Source of the DNA: Campylobacterota bacterium
GTDB lineage: Bacteria > Bdellovibrionota > Bacteriovoracia > Bacteriovoracales > Bacteriovoracaceae
DNA: 58,140 nucleotides
Direction: 5' to 3'
Assembly (NCBI GenBank): GCA_003650125.1
Contig: QNFX01000011.1
Span: forward strand, 1-58,140
The notes below the pieces were generated by a model. The model had not been told where the DNA came from and ran no database searches. It saw only the letters and a program-made list of their open reading frames with translations. Every line of letters begins with the position of its first letter. Within the stretch, counting starts at the first letter, position 1. The translations under genes were made by a program, and so were the position numbers. This document shows positions 51,563 to 58,140 of the stretch, in pieces.

Positions 51563-52666
51563 TTACCTGCTTCTTCCTGGGAAAAGTGGAGTAGTGGTGT
51601 TTATAAAGCGGTCTCTAAAGGCCCTGGCCTCCTCGATCCTTTTCTCAGCGAGATGGTCGGTGGCCTTATAGATAGGTATATTTTGTTCCTCGGAAATCTT
51701 AAAAATTTCCAGGGTGGTATCAAAGATAGAATTGACCTTTTTGACCGATTTTTCGTGAGACCAACCTTCAAACTCAAGACTTACGTTAATAAGTCCACCG
51801 GCATTGATAAGATAATCAGGAGCGTAGAGAATTCCTTTTTCCCTTAGCATGTCTCCATCTTCAGGTCTTGCAAGTTGGTTATTGGCAGGCCCTGCAATAA
51901 TTTTGCATTTAAGTCTTGGGATAGTGAATTCATTTACTGTTCCACCTAGAGCTGCAGGTGTATAAACATCACAGTCCACATCATAAATTGCATCAACACC
52001 TACGATCTCCGCATTTGGTACAGTATCAATAAAACGTTTCAAGTTTGTTTCATTAATATCAGATACAAAAATTTTGGCACCATCATCGGCCAGTAGTTTT
52101 CCAAGCTTATGACCGACTTCTCCGGCCCCTTGAATGGCAAAAACTTTTCCCTTGGCCGATTTATCGCCAAAAACTTTTAAAAGAGAAGCTTGGATTCCTC
52201 TAAATACTCCAAGAGCTGTATAAGGTGCAGGATTTCCTGAGCCCCCATGCTCTTTTGCAATACCGGTTACAAAAGTAGTTTCTTTATAGACATGTTCCAT
52301 GTCTTCTACCTGAATATTCACATCTTCTGCAGTTACATATCTGCCATTTAAAGTTTCAATAAACTTTCCATAACTTCTAAAAAAAGCTTCTGACTTATCC
52401 TTCTTGGGATCTCCAATAATAACTGCTTTTCCTCCTCCGAGAGGAAGTCCTGTTACAGCGGCCTTATAAGTCATCCCACGTGAGAGTCTTAATACATCAG
52501 TTAGTGCCTCTTCCTCACTTTCATAAGGCCACATTCTAGTTCCTCCTAAAGAGGGGCCTAAAACCGTATTATGGATGGCAATAATGACCTTCAAGTTAGT
52601 GGCGGGATCAGAGAAGAAAACAACTTCCTCATGTCCATATCTTTGGAGTCTTTCGAAACTTAACAT
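51563..52666 (-). CDS. Leucine/valine-type Glu/Leu/Phe/Val dehydrogenase
   Basis: About 367 residues, as for leucine dehydrogenase. NAD-linked oxidative deamination of branched-chain amino acids. GPSLGGTRMWPYESEEEAL, LSRGMTYKAAVTGLPLGGGKAVI with two Lys (substrate and catalytic), GAGEVGHKLGKLLADDGA for NAD, and CKIIAGPANNQL. ATG at 52666 is preferred: it aligns MLSFERL with the family start; a TTG two codons earlier is possible. Divergent from the ferredoxin gene. Confidence 0.93.
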   Translation of the reverse strand: MLSFERLQRYGHEEVVFFSDPATNLKVIIAIHNTVLGPSLGGTRMWPYESEEEALTDVLRLSRGMTYKAAVTGLPLGGGKAVIIGDPKKDKSEAFFRSYGKFIETLNGRYVTAEDVNIQVEDMEHVYKETTFVTGIAKEHGGSGNPAPYTALGVFRGIQASLLKVFGDKSAKGKVFAIQGAGEVGHKLGKLLADDGAKIFVSDINETNLKRFIDTVPNAEIVGVDAIYDVDCDVYTPAALGGTVNEFTIPRLKCKIIAGPANNQLARPEDGDMLREKGILYAPDYLINAGGLINVSLEFEGWSHEKSVKKVNSIFDTTLEIFKISEEQNIPIYKATDHLAEKRIEEARAFRDRFINTTTPLFPGRSR

Positions 52667-52739
52667 AGGCAAATCTTTGTCTTTTAATGAGTTATATAGT
52701 TATGATGAGGTACAATAAAAGAAGGGAAGTGAAATAAAT

Positions 52740-53072
52740 ATGCCCAACGTGTCATTAAAAAATAATAATGAAGTTAAGCTGTTTGAAGTACATGAAAATG
52801 AACTAATTTGGGATGAGCTGGATCGTCTAGGCACCAAGCTCCCGGCCGGTTGTCTCGCCGGTTCCTGTGGCACCTGTAGAATTGAAGTTCTCGAAGGGGC
52901 ACAAAATCTCTCCCCGTTAAGTGTCGTTGAAAAAGAAACTGTCCACCACCTAGAAGAGCAATATAAGAAAATTTATGGTGAAGATTTTTTAAAGGGAAAA
53001 ACCTTAAGACTTTCCTGCCGTGCTAGGGTGACTGGAGATATTTCCATCACCCCTTTCAAAGAAAAAATTTAA
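52740..53072 (+). CDS. 2Fe-2S plant/adrenodoxin-type ferredoxin
   Basis: 110 residues. Cluster ligands Cys38, Cys43, Cys46 (GCLAGSCGTCRIEV, C-x4-C-x2-C) and Cys93 (RLSCRARVTGD). An insert of about 20 residues between them (HHLEEQYKKIYGEDFLKG) is longer than in plant ferredoxins. GAAGGGAAG lies about ten bases before the ATG. It is divergent from leucine dehydrogenase and its stop shares TTAA with the convergent flavoprotein gene, whose product might use it as electron donor. Confidence 0.95.
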   Translation: MPNVSLKNNNEVKLFEVHENELIWDELDRLGTKLPAGCLAGSCGTCRIEVLEGAQNLSPLSVVEKETVHHLEEQYKKIYGEDFLKGKTLRLSCRARVTGDISITPFKEKI

Positions 53073-54064
53073 GTTTTTTTAAGCAGATTTTCTCTATCGT
53101 GTCTTCTTATGATGCCATCAATATTATCAACCGTATCCACCGCCTGATCCCAAGCAGTATAAATTTGTTTTTTTCCGCCGGCCCTTAAGTCTCCTGCTAC
53201 ATAGAGTCCCTTAACCGAAGTTTCTCCACTACTATCAGTGAGAACAAAGCCACGATCATCAACTTCTGCGCCAAGGCCTGTCGCGAGTTCGTTATAGACC
53301 ATCATGCCTAAAGAAACGAAAGAAAATTCAGTTTCCACATGTTTTCCACCTTTCAGAATAAAACCTTCAAGACTCCCCTCTTCAGGTTTACCAAGAACAT
53401 CTACAATCTCTTCTTCATGGACTTCAATATTATAGAGGTCAATTAGTTTTAAAAGGGTGTCATCAAACTGAGGTTTTTCTCCATTAGTAAAAATTTTCAT
53501 GGAAGGATTTCCGTACCTTTCATGAAGCATTATCGCCACCCAAGCAGCACCTGAATTATGTCCAATAACCGATGTATGTTTTTCAAAAGTGTGATGGCCA
53601 TCACAACGAAGACAATAATCAATAGTCTGCATATTAGCGAAGGGAAGAATGAGTTTTATATCTCCTTGAATATGGGGCTGAACATCCATTAGTCCCGTGG
53701 AGAGGATTATATACTGAGCTTTATATGTCTGATCTTTATCGTCTGTAAGTTCAAATAAACCATCTTCTAAATGTTTAATTTTTCTTATGCCACGATTTTG
53801 CTTCCAAATAAATTTATCCTTAAATTTTGACTCCGCCATCCACTGAAGGGTTTCTTTATTGGGTTCTTCAATTCCTTTTTTATACCTCGTGTGTCCTGGA
53901 ACGTTCTCAACCTTTGCCACCCAAAAGGCCCTTGATCTTTTTTTATCCCTTCCGGTACCGGGAAAAAAAATACAGGTTCGATTGTTTAAGATAGTTCGAA
54001 GAGCGGCCATGGTTCCCGCCGACCCCCCACCTATAATAGCTACGGGATAAATTCCATTTTCCAT
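53069..54064 (-). CDS. Thioredoxin-reductase-like FAD protein without a normal NADPH motif
   Basis: 331 residues. FAD fold AIIGGGSAGTMAALRTI at the start, ILSTGL, a redox Cys pair CLRCDG (Cys151, Cys154) where thioredoxin reductase has CATCDG, and the terminal FAD motif GLYVAGDLRAGGKKQIYTAWDQAV. The second nucleotide site is odd: VIGHNSGAAWVAI instead of GGGxSA, and no HRR motif follows. That fits ferredoxin-linked flavin reductases rather than NADPH ones. A ferredoxin gene converges on it. Ends nine bases before the CorC-type gene's stop. Confidence 0.8.
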   Translation of the reverse strand: MENGIYPVAIIGGGSAGTMAALRTILNNRTCIFFPGTGRDKKRSRAFWVAKVENVPGHTRYKKGIEEPNKETLQWMAESKFKDKFIWKQNRGIRKIKHLEDGLFELTDDKDQTYKAQYIILSTGLMDVQPHIQGDIKLILPFANMQTIDYCLRCDGHHTFEKHTSVIGHNSGAAWVAIMLHERYGNPSMKIFTNGEKPQFDDTLLKLIDLYNIEVHEEEIVDVLGKPEEGSLEGFILKGGKHVETEFSFVSLGMMVYNELATGLGAEVDDRGFVLTDSSGETSVKGLYVAGDLRAGGKKQIYTAWDQAVDTVDNIDGIIRRHDRENLLKKT

Positions 54065-54072
54065 CTTTAACT

Positions 54073-55368
54073 CTACTGTGTTGTTTTATGGGCCTTTTTT
54101 TTATCAAATAGATGTTTTTCTCCGCCCACATCTTTTATCAGGATATCTCTTATCTCATATTCTTCAACTCTCGTTAGCTCAAAAGAATATCCTTCCCAAA
54201 TAATAATTTGTCCTTTTTTAGGAAAGTTATTTCCTAGCATATCTAAAATAAAACCTGCCACTGTTGAGTAGTTTGCATTTAATGGAATTTTTATATCATA
54301 TTCCCCATCTAAATCACGAAGCGACATCGAGCCAACAATTGAAATACCTTTAATAAGGTCTCCAACCTCTGGGATAGCAAGATCAATATCGTGTTCATCT
54401 TGAATTTCGCCAAGAATTTCTTCTACAATATCTTCTAACGTGATAATTCCAACTACCATTCCATTTTCATCTTTTACCAAGGCCAGGTGAACCTTACGCC
54501 TATTCATCTGATCAAAAATAATTTGAATTTTCATATGCTCATAAACAAAAAATGGGGTTTTAAGCATCTTTTCGATTTCAAAATTTTTTGTTTGTGATTC
54601 TTTAATAAAGGCCAGATCTTTGACATGAAGAAATCCTACATATTTATCCAAGTCTCCCTTACAAACTGGATAACGACTGTGGGTATCTTTTTTTACATAA
54701 TTAATAATTTCTTTAAAAGACCACGTTTCTTGAACAAACTTAACGCTATTTCTGGGAATCATAATGTCTTTAACTTTAATCTTTGGAAACTCTAAGATGT
54801 TAGCGAGCATATCAAGCTGTTTAGAATCGATAGTCTTTTCCCTTTCTGCCCGAGAGACCATATATTCAATATCACTTTTTTGAACCAATCGACCTTTTAT
54901 TTGTGCCCCTTCCCCCAACAGCTTTTTGGTGATGAAAGTCATCATCTTGACTATAGGGTAGAGAAGATAAAAGTTAAATTTAAGAAACATAATAACTACA
55001 ACTGATAATCTTTCCGCATTGGCCATACCAAAAGTTTTAGGAATAATTTCCCCAAAAATTAAAATGGCCAAAGTGGTAATTCCGGTAGCGACTCCGACTG
55101 CTTCACTTTGGAAATATCTAGTAGAGATCACTGTTACAAGAGATGCGGTTAAAATATTTGCAATATTGTTTCCCACTAAAATTGTGGTCAAAAGTTCATT
55201 AGGTCGCTCAATCATAAACTTCATAGCGTTGGCACGAGGGCCACCCTCTTCTAGAATATGTCTTGCTCTATCGATCCCGATGGAGACCAGTACTGACTCA
55301 GAACCTGAATATAGCGCTGAACCAATCAGCCCTAAAACGAGGTAAACAATCTCAGTTGTTTCAATCAT
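54073..55368 (-). CDS. CNNM/CorC/HlyC family protein (DUF21-CBS-CorC)
   Basis: 431 residues. Membrane DUF21 domain (1 to about 190; four hydrophobic segments and NNIANILTASLVTVIS), a CBS pair (about 205-320; IMIPRNSVKF, LVKDENGMVVGIITLEDIVEEILGEIQDEHD) and a CorC_HlyC domain (about 340-420; GSMSLRDLDGEYDIKIP, YSTVAGFILDMLGNNFPKKG). Relatives act in Mg or Co export; the older name hemolysin is misleading. GGAAA is the only ribosome site. It follows the flavoprotein-side gap. Confidence 0.94.
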   Translation of the reverse strand: MIETTEIVYLVLGLIGSALYSGSESVLVSIGIDRARHILEEGGPRANAMKFMIERPNELLTTILVGNNIANILTASLVTVISTRYFQSEAVGVATGITTLAILIFGEIIPKTFGMANAERLSVVVIMFLKFNFYLLYPIVKMMTFITKKLLGEGAQIKGRLVQKSDIEYMVSRAEREKTIDSKQLDMLANILEFPKIKVKDIMIPRNSVKFVQETWSFKEIINYVKKDTHSRYPVCKGDLDKYVGFLHVKDLAFIKESQTKNFEIEKMLKTPFFVYEHMKIQIIFDQMNRRKVHLALVKDENGMVVGIITLEDIVEEILGEIQDEHDIDLAIPEVGDLIKGISIVGSMSLRDLDGEYDIKIPLNANYSTVAGFILDMLGNNFPKKGQIIIWEGYSFELTRVEEYEIRDILIKDVGGEKHLFDKKKAHKTTQ

Positions 55369-55428
55369 TTAAAATTTCCAGGGAGAGATAACTCGACGGA
55401 GGCTCTATTTTTAAATCCTTGTTATTAC

Positions 55429-55444
55429 TAGTATTTATATACTA
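55429..55444. promoter_or_regulatory. Palindrome upstream of the CorC-type gene
   Basis: TAGTAT (55429-55434) and ATACTA (55439-55444) around TTAT, in the 125-base gap before the CorC-type gene. A possible operator; no known site recognised. Confidence 0.3.
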
Positions 55445-55493
55445 CCTAAAGCCTACACTATTGTCTAGGCGACCTCTAGTTTCAGTAAGTTAG

Positions 55494-55946
55494 CTAATGT
55501 AAAAGAGGTTGTCCATCGAAGTCATGATCAGAGTAGACAATTCGATCACTCATCTCGTGATTAAAACCAGGTATCTCTTTGATATTTTTAACTTTCCGAA
55601 AAATGCTGTCACATTTATAACAGATAGCAATGGTGCCTAGTCTTTTAAACAAAAGAAAGTCAAAAAGGTAGAGGACAATAAAGCTGACTCCATAAGTCCA
55701 TATCGATAAAATGGCAGCAATTACAAAAAGAATAACTCCAATCTTTCGATTGAAATCTTTTTGCGAATAGAAATCTTTACGCTCACAACAAGGGCAGCTT
55801 TTTAAAACACTTTCCATGTGAGTTTGATCAAATTTTACAGGAGTCTCATGATTGCAGATATCGCACTTGGCAAGCTTAGCATCAAGAGTCGGGAGGATAT
55901 GAATTCCAGAACCACATTCAGAACAAGTTAAAGTTACGTCCATCAT
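55494..55946 (-). CDS. Zinc-ribbon membrane protein
   Basis: 150 residues. Cys8/Cys11 and Cys28/Cys31 form one ribbon (CSECG, CDICNH), a second set is CPCC (51-54) with CYKC (109-112), and between them lie two membrane helices (VILFVIAAILSIWTYGV, FIVLYLFDFLLF). Such proteins are common and uncharacterised. It overlaps the upstream membrane gene by four bases. Confidence 0.7.
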   Translation of the reverse strand: MMDVTLTCSECGSGIHILPTLDAKLAKCDICNHETPVKFDQTHMESVLKSCPCCERKDFYSQKDFNRKIGVILFVIAAILSIWTYGVSFIVLYLFDFLLFKRLGTIAICYKCDSIFRKVKNIKEIPGFNHEMSDRIVYSDHDFDGQPLLH

Positions 55947-56710
55947 AAATAAAAACCGTATTTAAAGTAAAAATAAATGGAGATCAATTCTCCTATAAAA
56001 ACAAAAAAGGTCATCACATATAAAACTCCAGTAGCGGATTGGATGGACCTCATCTTAACCAGACGGTAGTTAAAATAACTTAGTATCCCGATAATCACAT
56101 AGCCCCAAACTACTCTCATGAGAAGCATCAAGATATTAAAGGAATAACCATCACCCTGATAAGAATCAAAACCCAAGTAAAATGTCAAAATGGTTAATAA
56201 TACCTTAAAGGTGAGTACGCTCCAAATAATATAAGTGGAGATAATTAAAGGTCTTTCACTAAGCTTTGGGGTAACTAAATACCAATGTCCCAGAGTCATA
56301 GAGAAGGTGATGATCCCCACTAAAAGTGCCGAGGATATAAAAAATGGGTAGTGATACCAGGGAAACGTCATCGAATTTTCCTGAATGAAACAAAATAAAA
56401 TTGCTAGCATCCCCAAATTTTGAAGCAAGTAGAGGGCCCACATAAGGGTGCTTTTTTTATCTTCGTGCTTTCTCCCGACAAAAAGAAAGGAGAGCAGTAT
56501 CAAAGCAAACATTGCGACTCTATAATCAAAAGCTCCTTTAGTTCCCCAAAAGAAAAAAGAAGCGATTAAAAGTGCGCCAAAGCTTATATGGTTCACTAGG
56601 CGAAGAAATCCTCCCCCAATTTTTTTGGAATCGATCAAAATAGAAAATCCTCCCACCCCTAAGGCGAGAGAAAATAAGAAAAATTCAAAGGTCTTTACTA
56701 AAGGGTCCAT
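55943..56710 (-). CDS. Polytopic membrane protein with GHWYLV motif
   Basis: 255 residues, about eight membrane helices. Most striking is MTLGHWYLVTPKLSERPL, and conserved-looking His residues in the helices (NHISFGALL, YHYPFF) could bind haem or metal. I do not know the family. Between the Nudix gene (overlap 13 bases) and the zinc-ribbon gene (overlap four), so the three form an operon. Confidence 0.65.
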   Translation of the reverse strand: MDPLVKTFEFFLFSLALGVGGFSILIDSKKIGGGFLRLVNHISFGALLIASFFFWGTKGAFDYRVAMFALILLSFLFVGRKHEDKKSTLMWALYLLQNLGMLAILFCFIQENSMTFPWYHYPFFISSALLVGIITFSMTLGHWYLVTPKLSERPLIISTYIIWSVLTFKVLLTILTFYLGFDSYQGDGYSFNILMLLMRVVWGYVIIGILSYFNYRLVKMRSIQSATGVLYVMTFFVFIGELISIYFYFKYGFYL

Positions 56711-57144
56711 AATTTATCCAAACACTCCGACTGACTCTTAAAGTAACCCCACAGATCGTCTATTATCTGGTGGTTTATGGGCGGAATTTGTCCTTCCAAG
56801 GGAGCTGATTTCAAGGTTCCAACTTTAAACCATTTACCCTTTCCCTCCAAGGCATCAAAACAGGAAATAAAGGGAAAAAGGATAATATTTTTTTCCTCAT
56901 AAGAGTAAGGGTAGTCCTTAAATTTCAAGAGTTTGCTACCTGTTAAACTTACCCCTACCTCCTCTAAAACCTCTCGTTTTGCGGCCGCTTCCTGACTTTC
57001 ACCGGCCTCTATTTTTCCCCCGGGAAATTCCCAAAGTCCATTTAGAGGTCCCTCACAGACTCTTTTTTGCATCCATAGCTCAAAACTGGAGGAAGATATA
57101 TTCCTGACAAATAAGACAATGGAAACTGGGGTAATAGAATTCAT
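56698..57144 (-). CDS. Nudix hydrolase (MutT-like)
   Basis: 148 residues. The Nudix box GGKIEAGESQEAAAKREVLEEVGV (GX5EX7REUXEEXGU) follows NGLWEFPGG, as in MutT/8-oxo-dGTP hydrolases; the C-terminus has LKSAPLEGQIPPINHQII. ATG at 57144 is preferred because the longer frame to 57237 would cover the start of the divergent dihydrouridine synthase gene and has no family match. Substrate not determined by sequence. Confidence 0.9.
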   Translation of the reverse strand: MNSITPVSIVLFVRNISSSSFELWMQKRVCEGPLNGLWEFPGGKIEAGESQEAAAKREVLEEVGVSLTGSKLLKFKDYPYSYEEKNIILFPFISCFDALEGKGKWFKVGTLKSAPLEGQIPPINHQIIDDLWGYFKSQSECLDKLWTL

Positions 57145-57210
57145 GAACTTTAGGTAACATGGTCTTTTCGCTCTGGACAAGACAAGAATTAGTAGGCCAT
57201 AAGATTTTTT

Positions 57211-58140
57211 GTGAGAAATTTCCCAATAAGAGAACATTCCCTGCTTTTTGCCCCGCTTGAGGGGGTCACTGACGAAAGTTACCGCTTAGCAGTAATGAAA
57301 ACATTTCCTGAGTGGGATCGGTTTTCTACCGATTTTTTAAGAGTCCCTACGGTAGGACATTTTAATGATAAATTTATCATCAACCATTTTGGATCTTCTG
57401 TTTACCAGGATGAAGCGCTCAAGGGCAAGACGACTTTTCAAATACTCACTACCGAAAGGGCACAAACGGAACAAACTTTAAAAAGCATCGAAATGTTGGG
57501 TTTTGAGCATATTGACCTCAATCTTGGCTGCCCCTCTAGAAAAGTAAACTCCCATTTTGGCGGGGCCTATCTGCTCTCAGATTTAAAGGGGTTAAAAAAT
57601 ATTTTGGCCACGATAAGAAAAACTTTTCCTCATCTCTTCACTGTTAAAATGCGACTCGGTTATAGAGACCCTTCTACCTTTATCGATTCATTGAAATTGA
57701 TGGAAGATGAAGGAGTTGAGGCCATTACTATTCATGCGAGAACTAGAGATCAACTCTACAAAGGTATCGCCGATTGGGATTTCATTAAAACTGCTGTAAA
57801 AACTGTAAATATTCCCATTATAGGTAATGGTGATATCTGGTCAGTGAATGACGTAAAAAATATTTTTGAACGAACTGGATGTCACTCGGTAATGCTTGGT
57901 AGAGGAGCGATGAAGACTCCTTGGCTCGCGAGAGCTTATAAAAAAGGAGCGAGTAAAGAATCCCTTTCTGAGAGAAAAAAATATTTAACTATTTATTTCA
58001 ACGCTCTTTTGAAAGAGTATCGATTAGAAGATGGAATGATCTTAAAAAGATTTAAATCATTTTGTCGTAATCTCTTTGATGATTTTCCTGAAGGAAATCT
58101 ACTTCGTTCTAAATTTTTAAGAGCTAAAACTCTGAATGAA
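57211..58140 (+). CDS. tRNA-dihydrouridine synthase, DusC-like (partial, runs off the end)
   Basis: 310 codons are visible and no stop is reached, so the 3' end is outside the window. FMN enzyme reducing uridine in tRNA: LLFAPLEGVTDESYR, HIDLNLGCPSRKVNSHFGGAYLL with the catalytic Cys, TVKMRLGYRD, ITIHARTRDQLYKG, IIGNGDIWS and VMLGRGAMKTPWLAR. The FLRV segment, GNGDIW and DGMILKRFKSFCRNL follow E. coli DusC more than DusA or DusB. GTG at 57211 is the only start codon between the upstream stops and the fold; no clear Shine-Dalgarno site. Divergent from the Nudix gene. Confidence 0.9.
   Translation, partial: MRNFPIREHSLLFAPLEGVTDESYRLAVMKTFPEWDRFSTDFLRVPTVGHFNDKFIINHFGSSVYQDEALKGKTTFQILTTERAQTEQTLKSIEMLGFEHIDLNLGCPSRKVNSHFGGAYLLSDLKGLKNILATIRKTFPHLFTVKMRLGYRDPSTFIDSLKLMEDEGVEAITIHARTRDQLYKGIADWDFIKTAVKTVNIPIIGNGDIWSVNDVKNIFERTGCHSVMLGRGAMKTPWLARAYKKGASKESLSERKKYLTIYFNALLKEYRLEDGMILKRFKSFCRNLFDDFPEGNLLRSKFLRAKTLNE

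Noticed and set aside
1-58140. CRISPR array, insertion sequences, integrase or att sites
   Set aside because: No regularly spaced repeats, transposase or recombinase motifs were found on reading both strands.

Overview
The window looks like a slice of chromosome from an AT-rich member of the Bdellovibrionota, most likely the Bacteriovorax/Halobacteriovorax side. This is inferred from gene content and style: very large Cys-rich prepilin-like proteins, many small secreted proteins without obvious relatives, a pelagic-type mix of catabolic genes, and low GC with a conspicuous excess of the tetramer GGCC. No marker gene settles the lineage. I see no insertion sequence, prophage, integrase or CRISPR array. 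Gene packing is extreme: all ten convergent protein-gene pairs overlap at their stop codons.

Layout. 1-4351: the 3' end of one and two complete tandem genes for giant modular prepilins (prepilin leader, Cys-rich body, phage-tail-fibre-like stalk repeats, Cys-rich tip). 4348-8132: a UbiA-like membrane enzyme overlapping a large FG-GAP/ASPIC-UnbV lipoprotein. 8293-15326: a surface-sugar region with three multi-membrane GT-C-like proteins (two are paralogues), a DegT-type aminotransferase and a dolichol-phosphate-mannose-synthase-like GT2; a second GT2 lies at 18759-19487. 15323-16212: a Rieske oxygenase apparently split in two at a T8 run. 16272-19487: a third, smaller prepilin without Glu5, a membrane protein, a Tat-type DUF1513 protein and the second GT2. 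19546-25629: metE, an MltD-like lytic transglycosylase, glutathione peroxidase, a class V aminotransferase and a small membrane protein. 25695-28816: a phosphonate/phosphate-type ABC transporter (phnDCE) with a DUF1499 lipoprotein.

28788-33025: a REC-histidine kinase, a cytochrome c, and a LOG-tlyA-hypothetical-dapF operon. 33098-33174: a CAU tRNA (probably Ile2). 33219-38858: a small secreted protein, a CdsZ/HP0958-type zinc-ribbon coiled coil, and an RND pump with its TolC partner. 38953-39253: RNase P RNA. 39258-44734: a long leftward group (secreted EEP-fold protein, mutY, a secreted vWA-like protein, nadB, nadC). 44806-45864: a stand-alone ComEC-like membrane domain. 45861-52666: amino-acid catabolism (fused branched-chain 2-oxoacid dehydrogenase E1, tdh-kbl, Leu/Val dehydrogenase) with an outer-membrane barrel between. 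52740-54064: a 2Fe-2S ferredoxin facing a thioredoxin-reductase-like flavoprotein. 54073-57144: a CorC/HlyC protein, a zinc-ribbon membrane protein, a polytopic membrane protein and a Nudix hydrolase. 57211-end: a DusC-like tRNA-dihydrouridine synthase cut by the window edge.

How it fits together (inference). The left third looks like a surface-structure locus: prepilins built like adhesive fibres, next to lipid-linked sugar transferases that could decorate them or the envelope. The right half is metabolic and fits an organism living on amino acids released from other cells (Leu/Val/Ile to acyl-CoA, Thr to glycine and acetyl-CoA). Candidates for something new are the prepilin/tail-fibre fusions, the ferredoxin plus NADPH-motif-less flavoprotein pair, the split Rieske enzyme, the ComEC-like fragment, and the genome-wide-looking GGCC and stop-sharing patterns.
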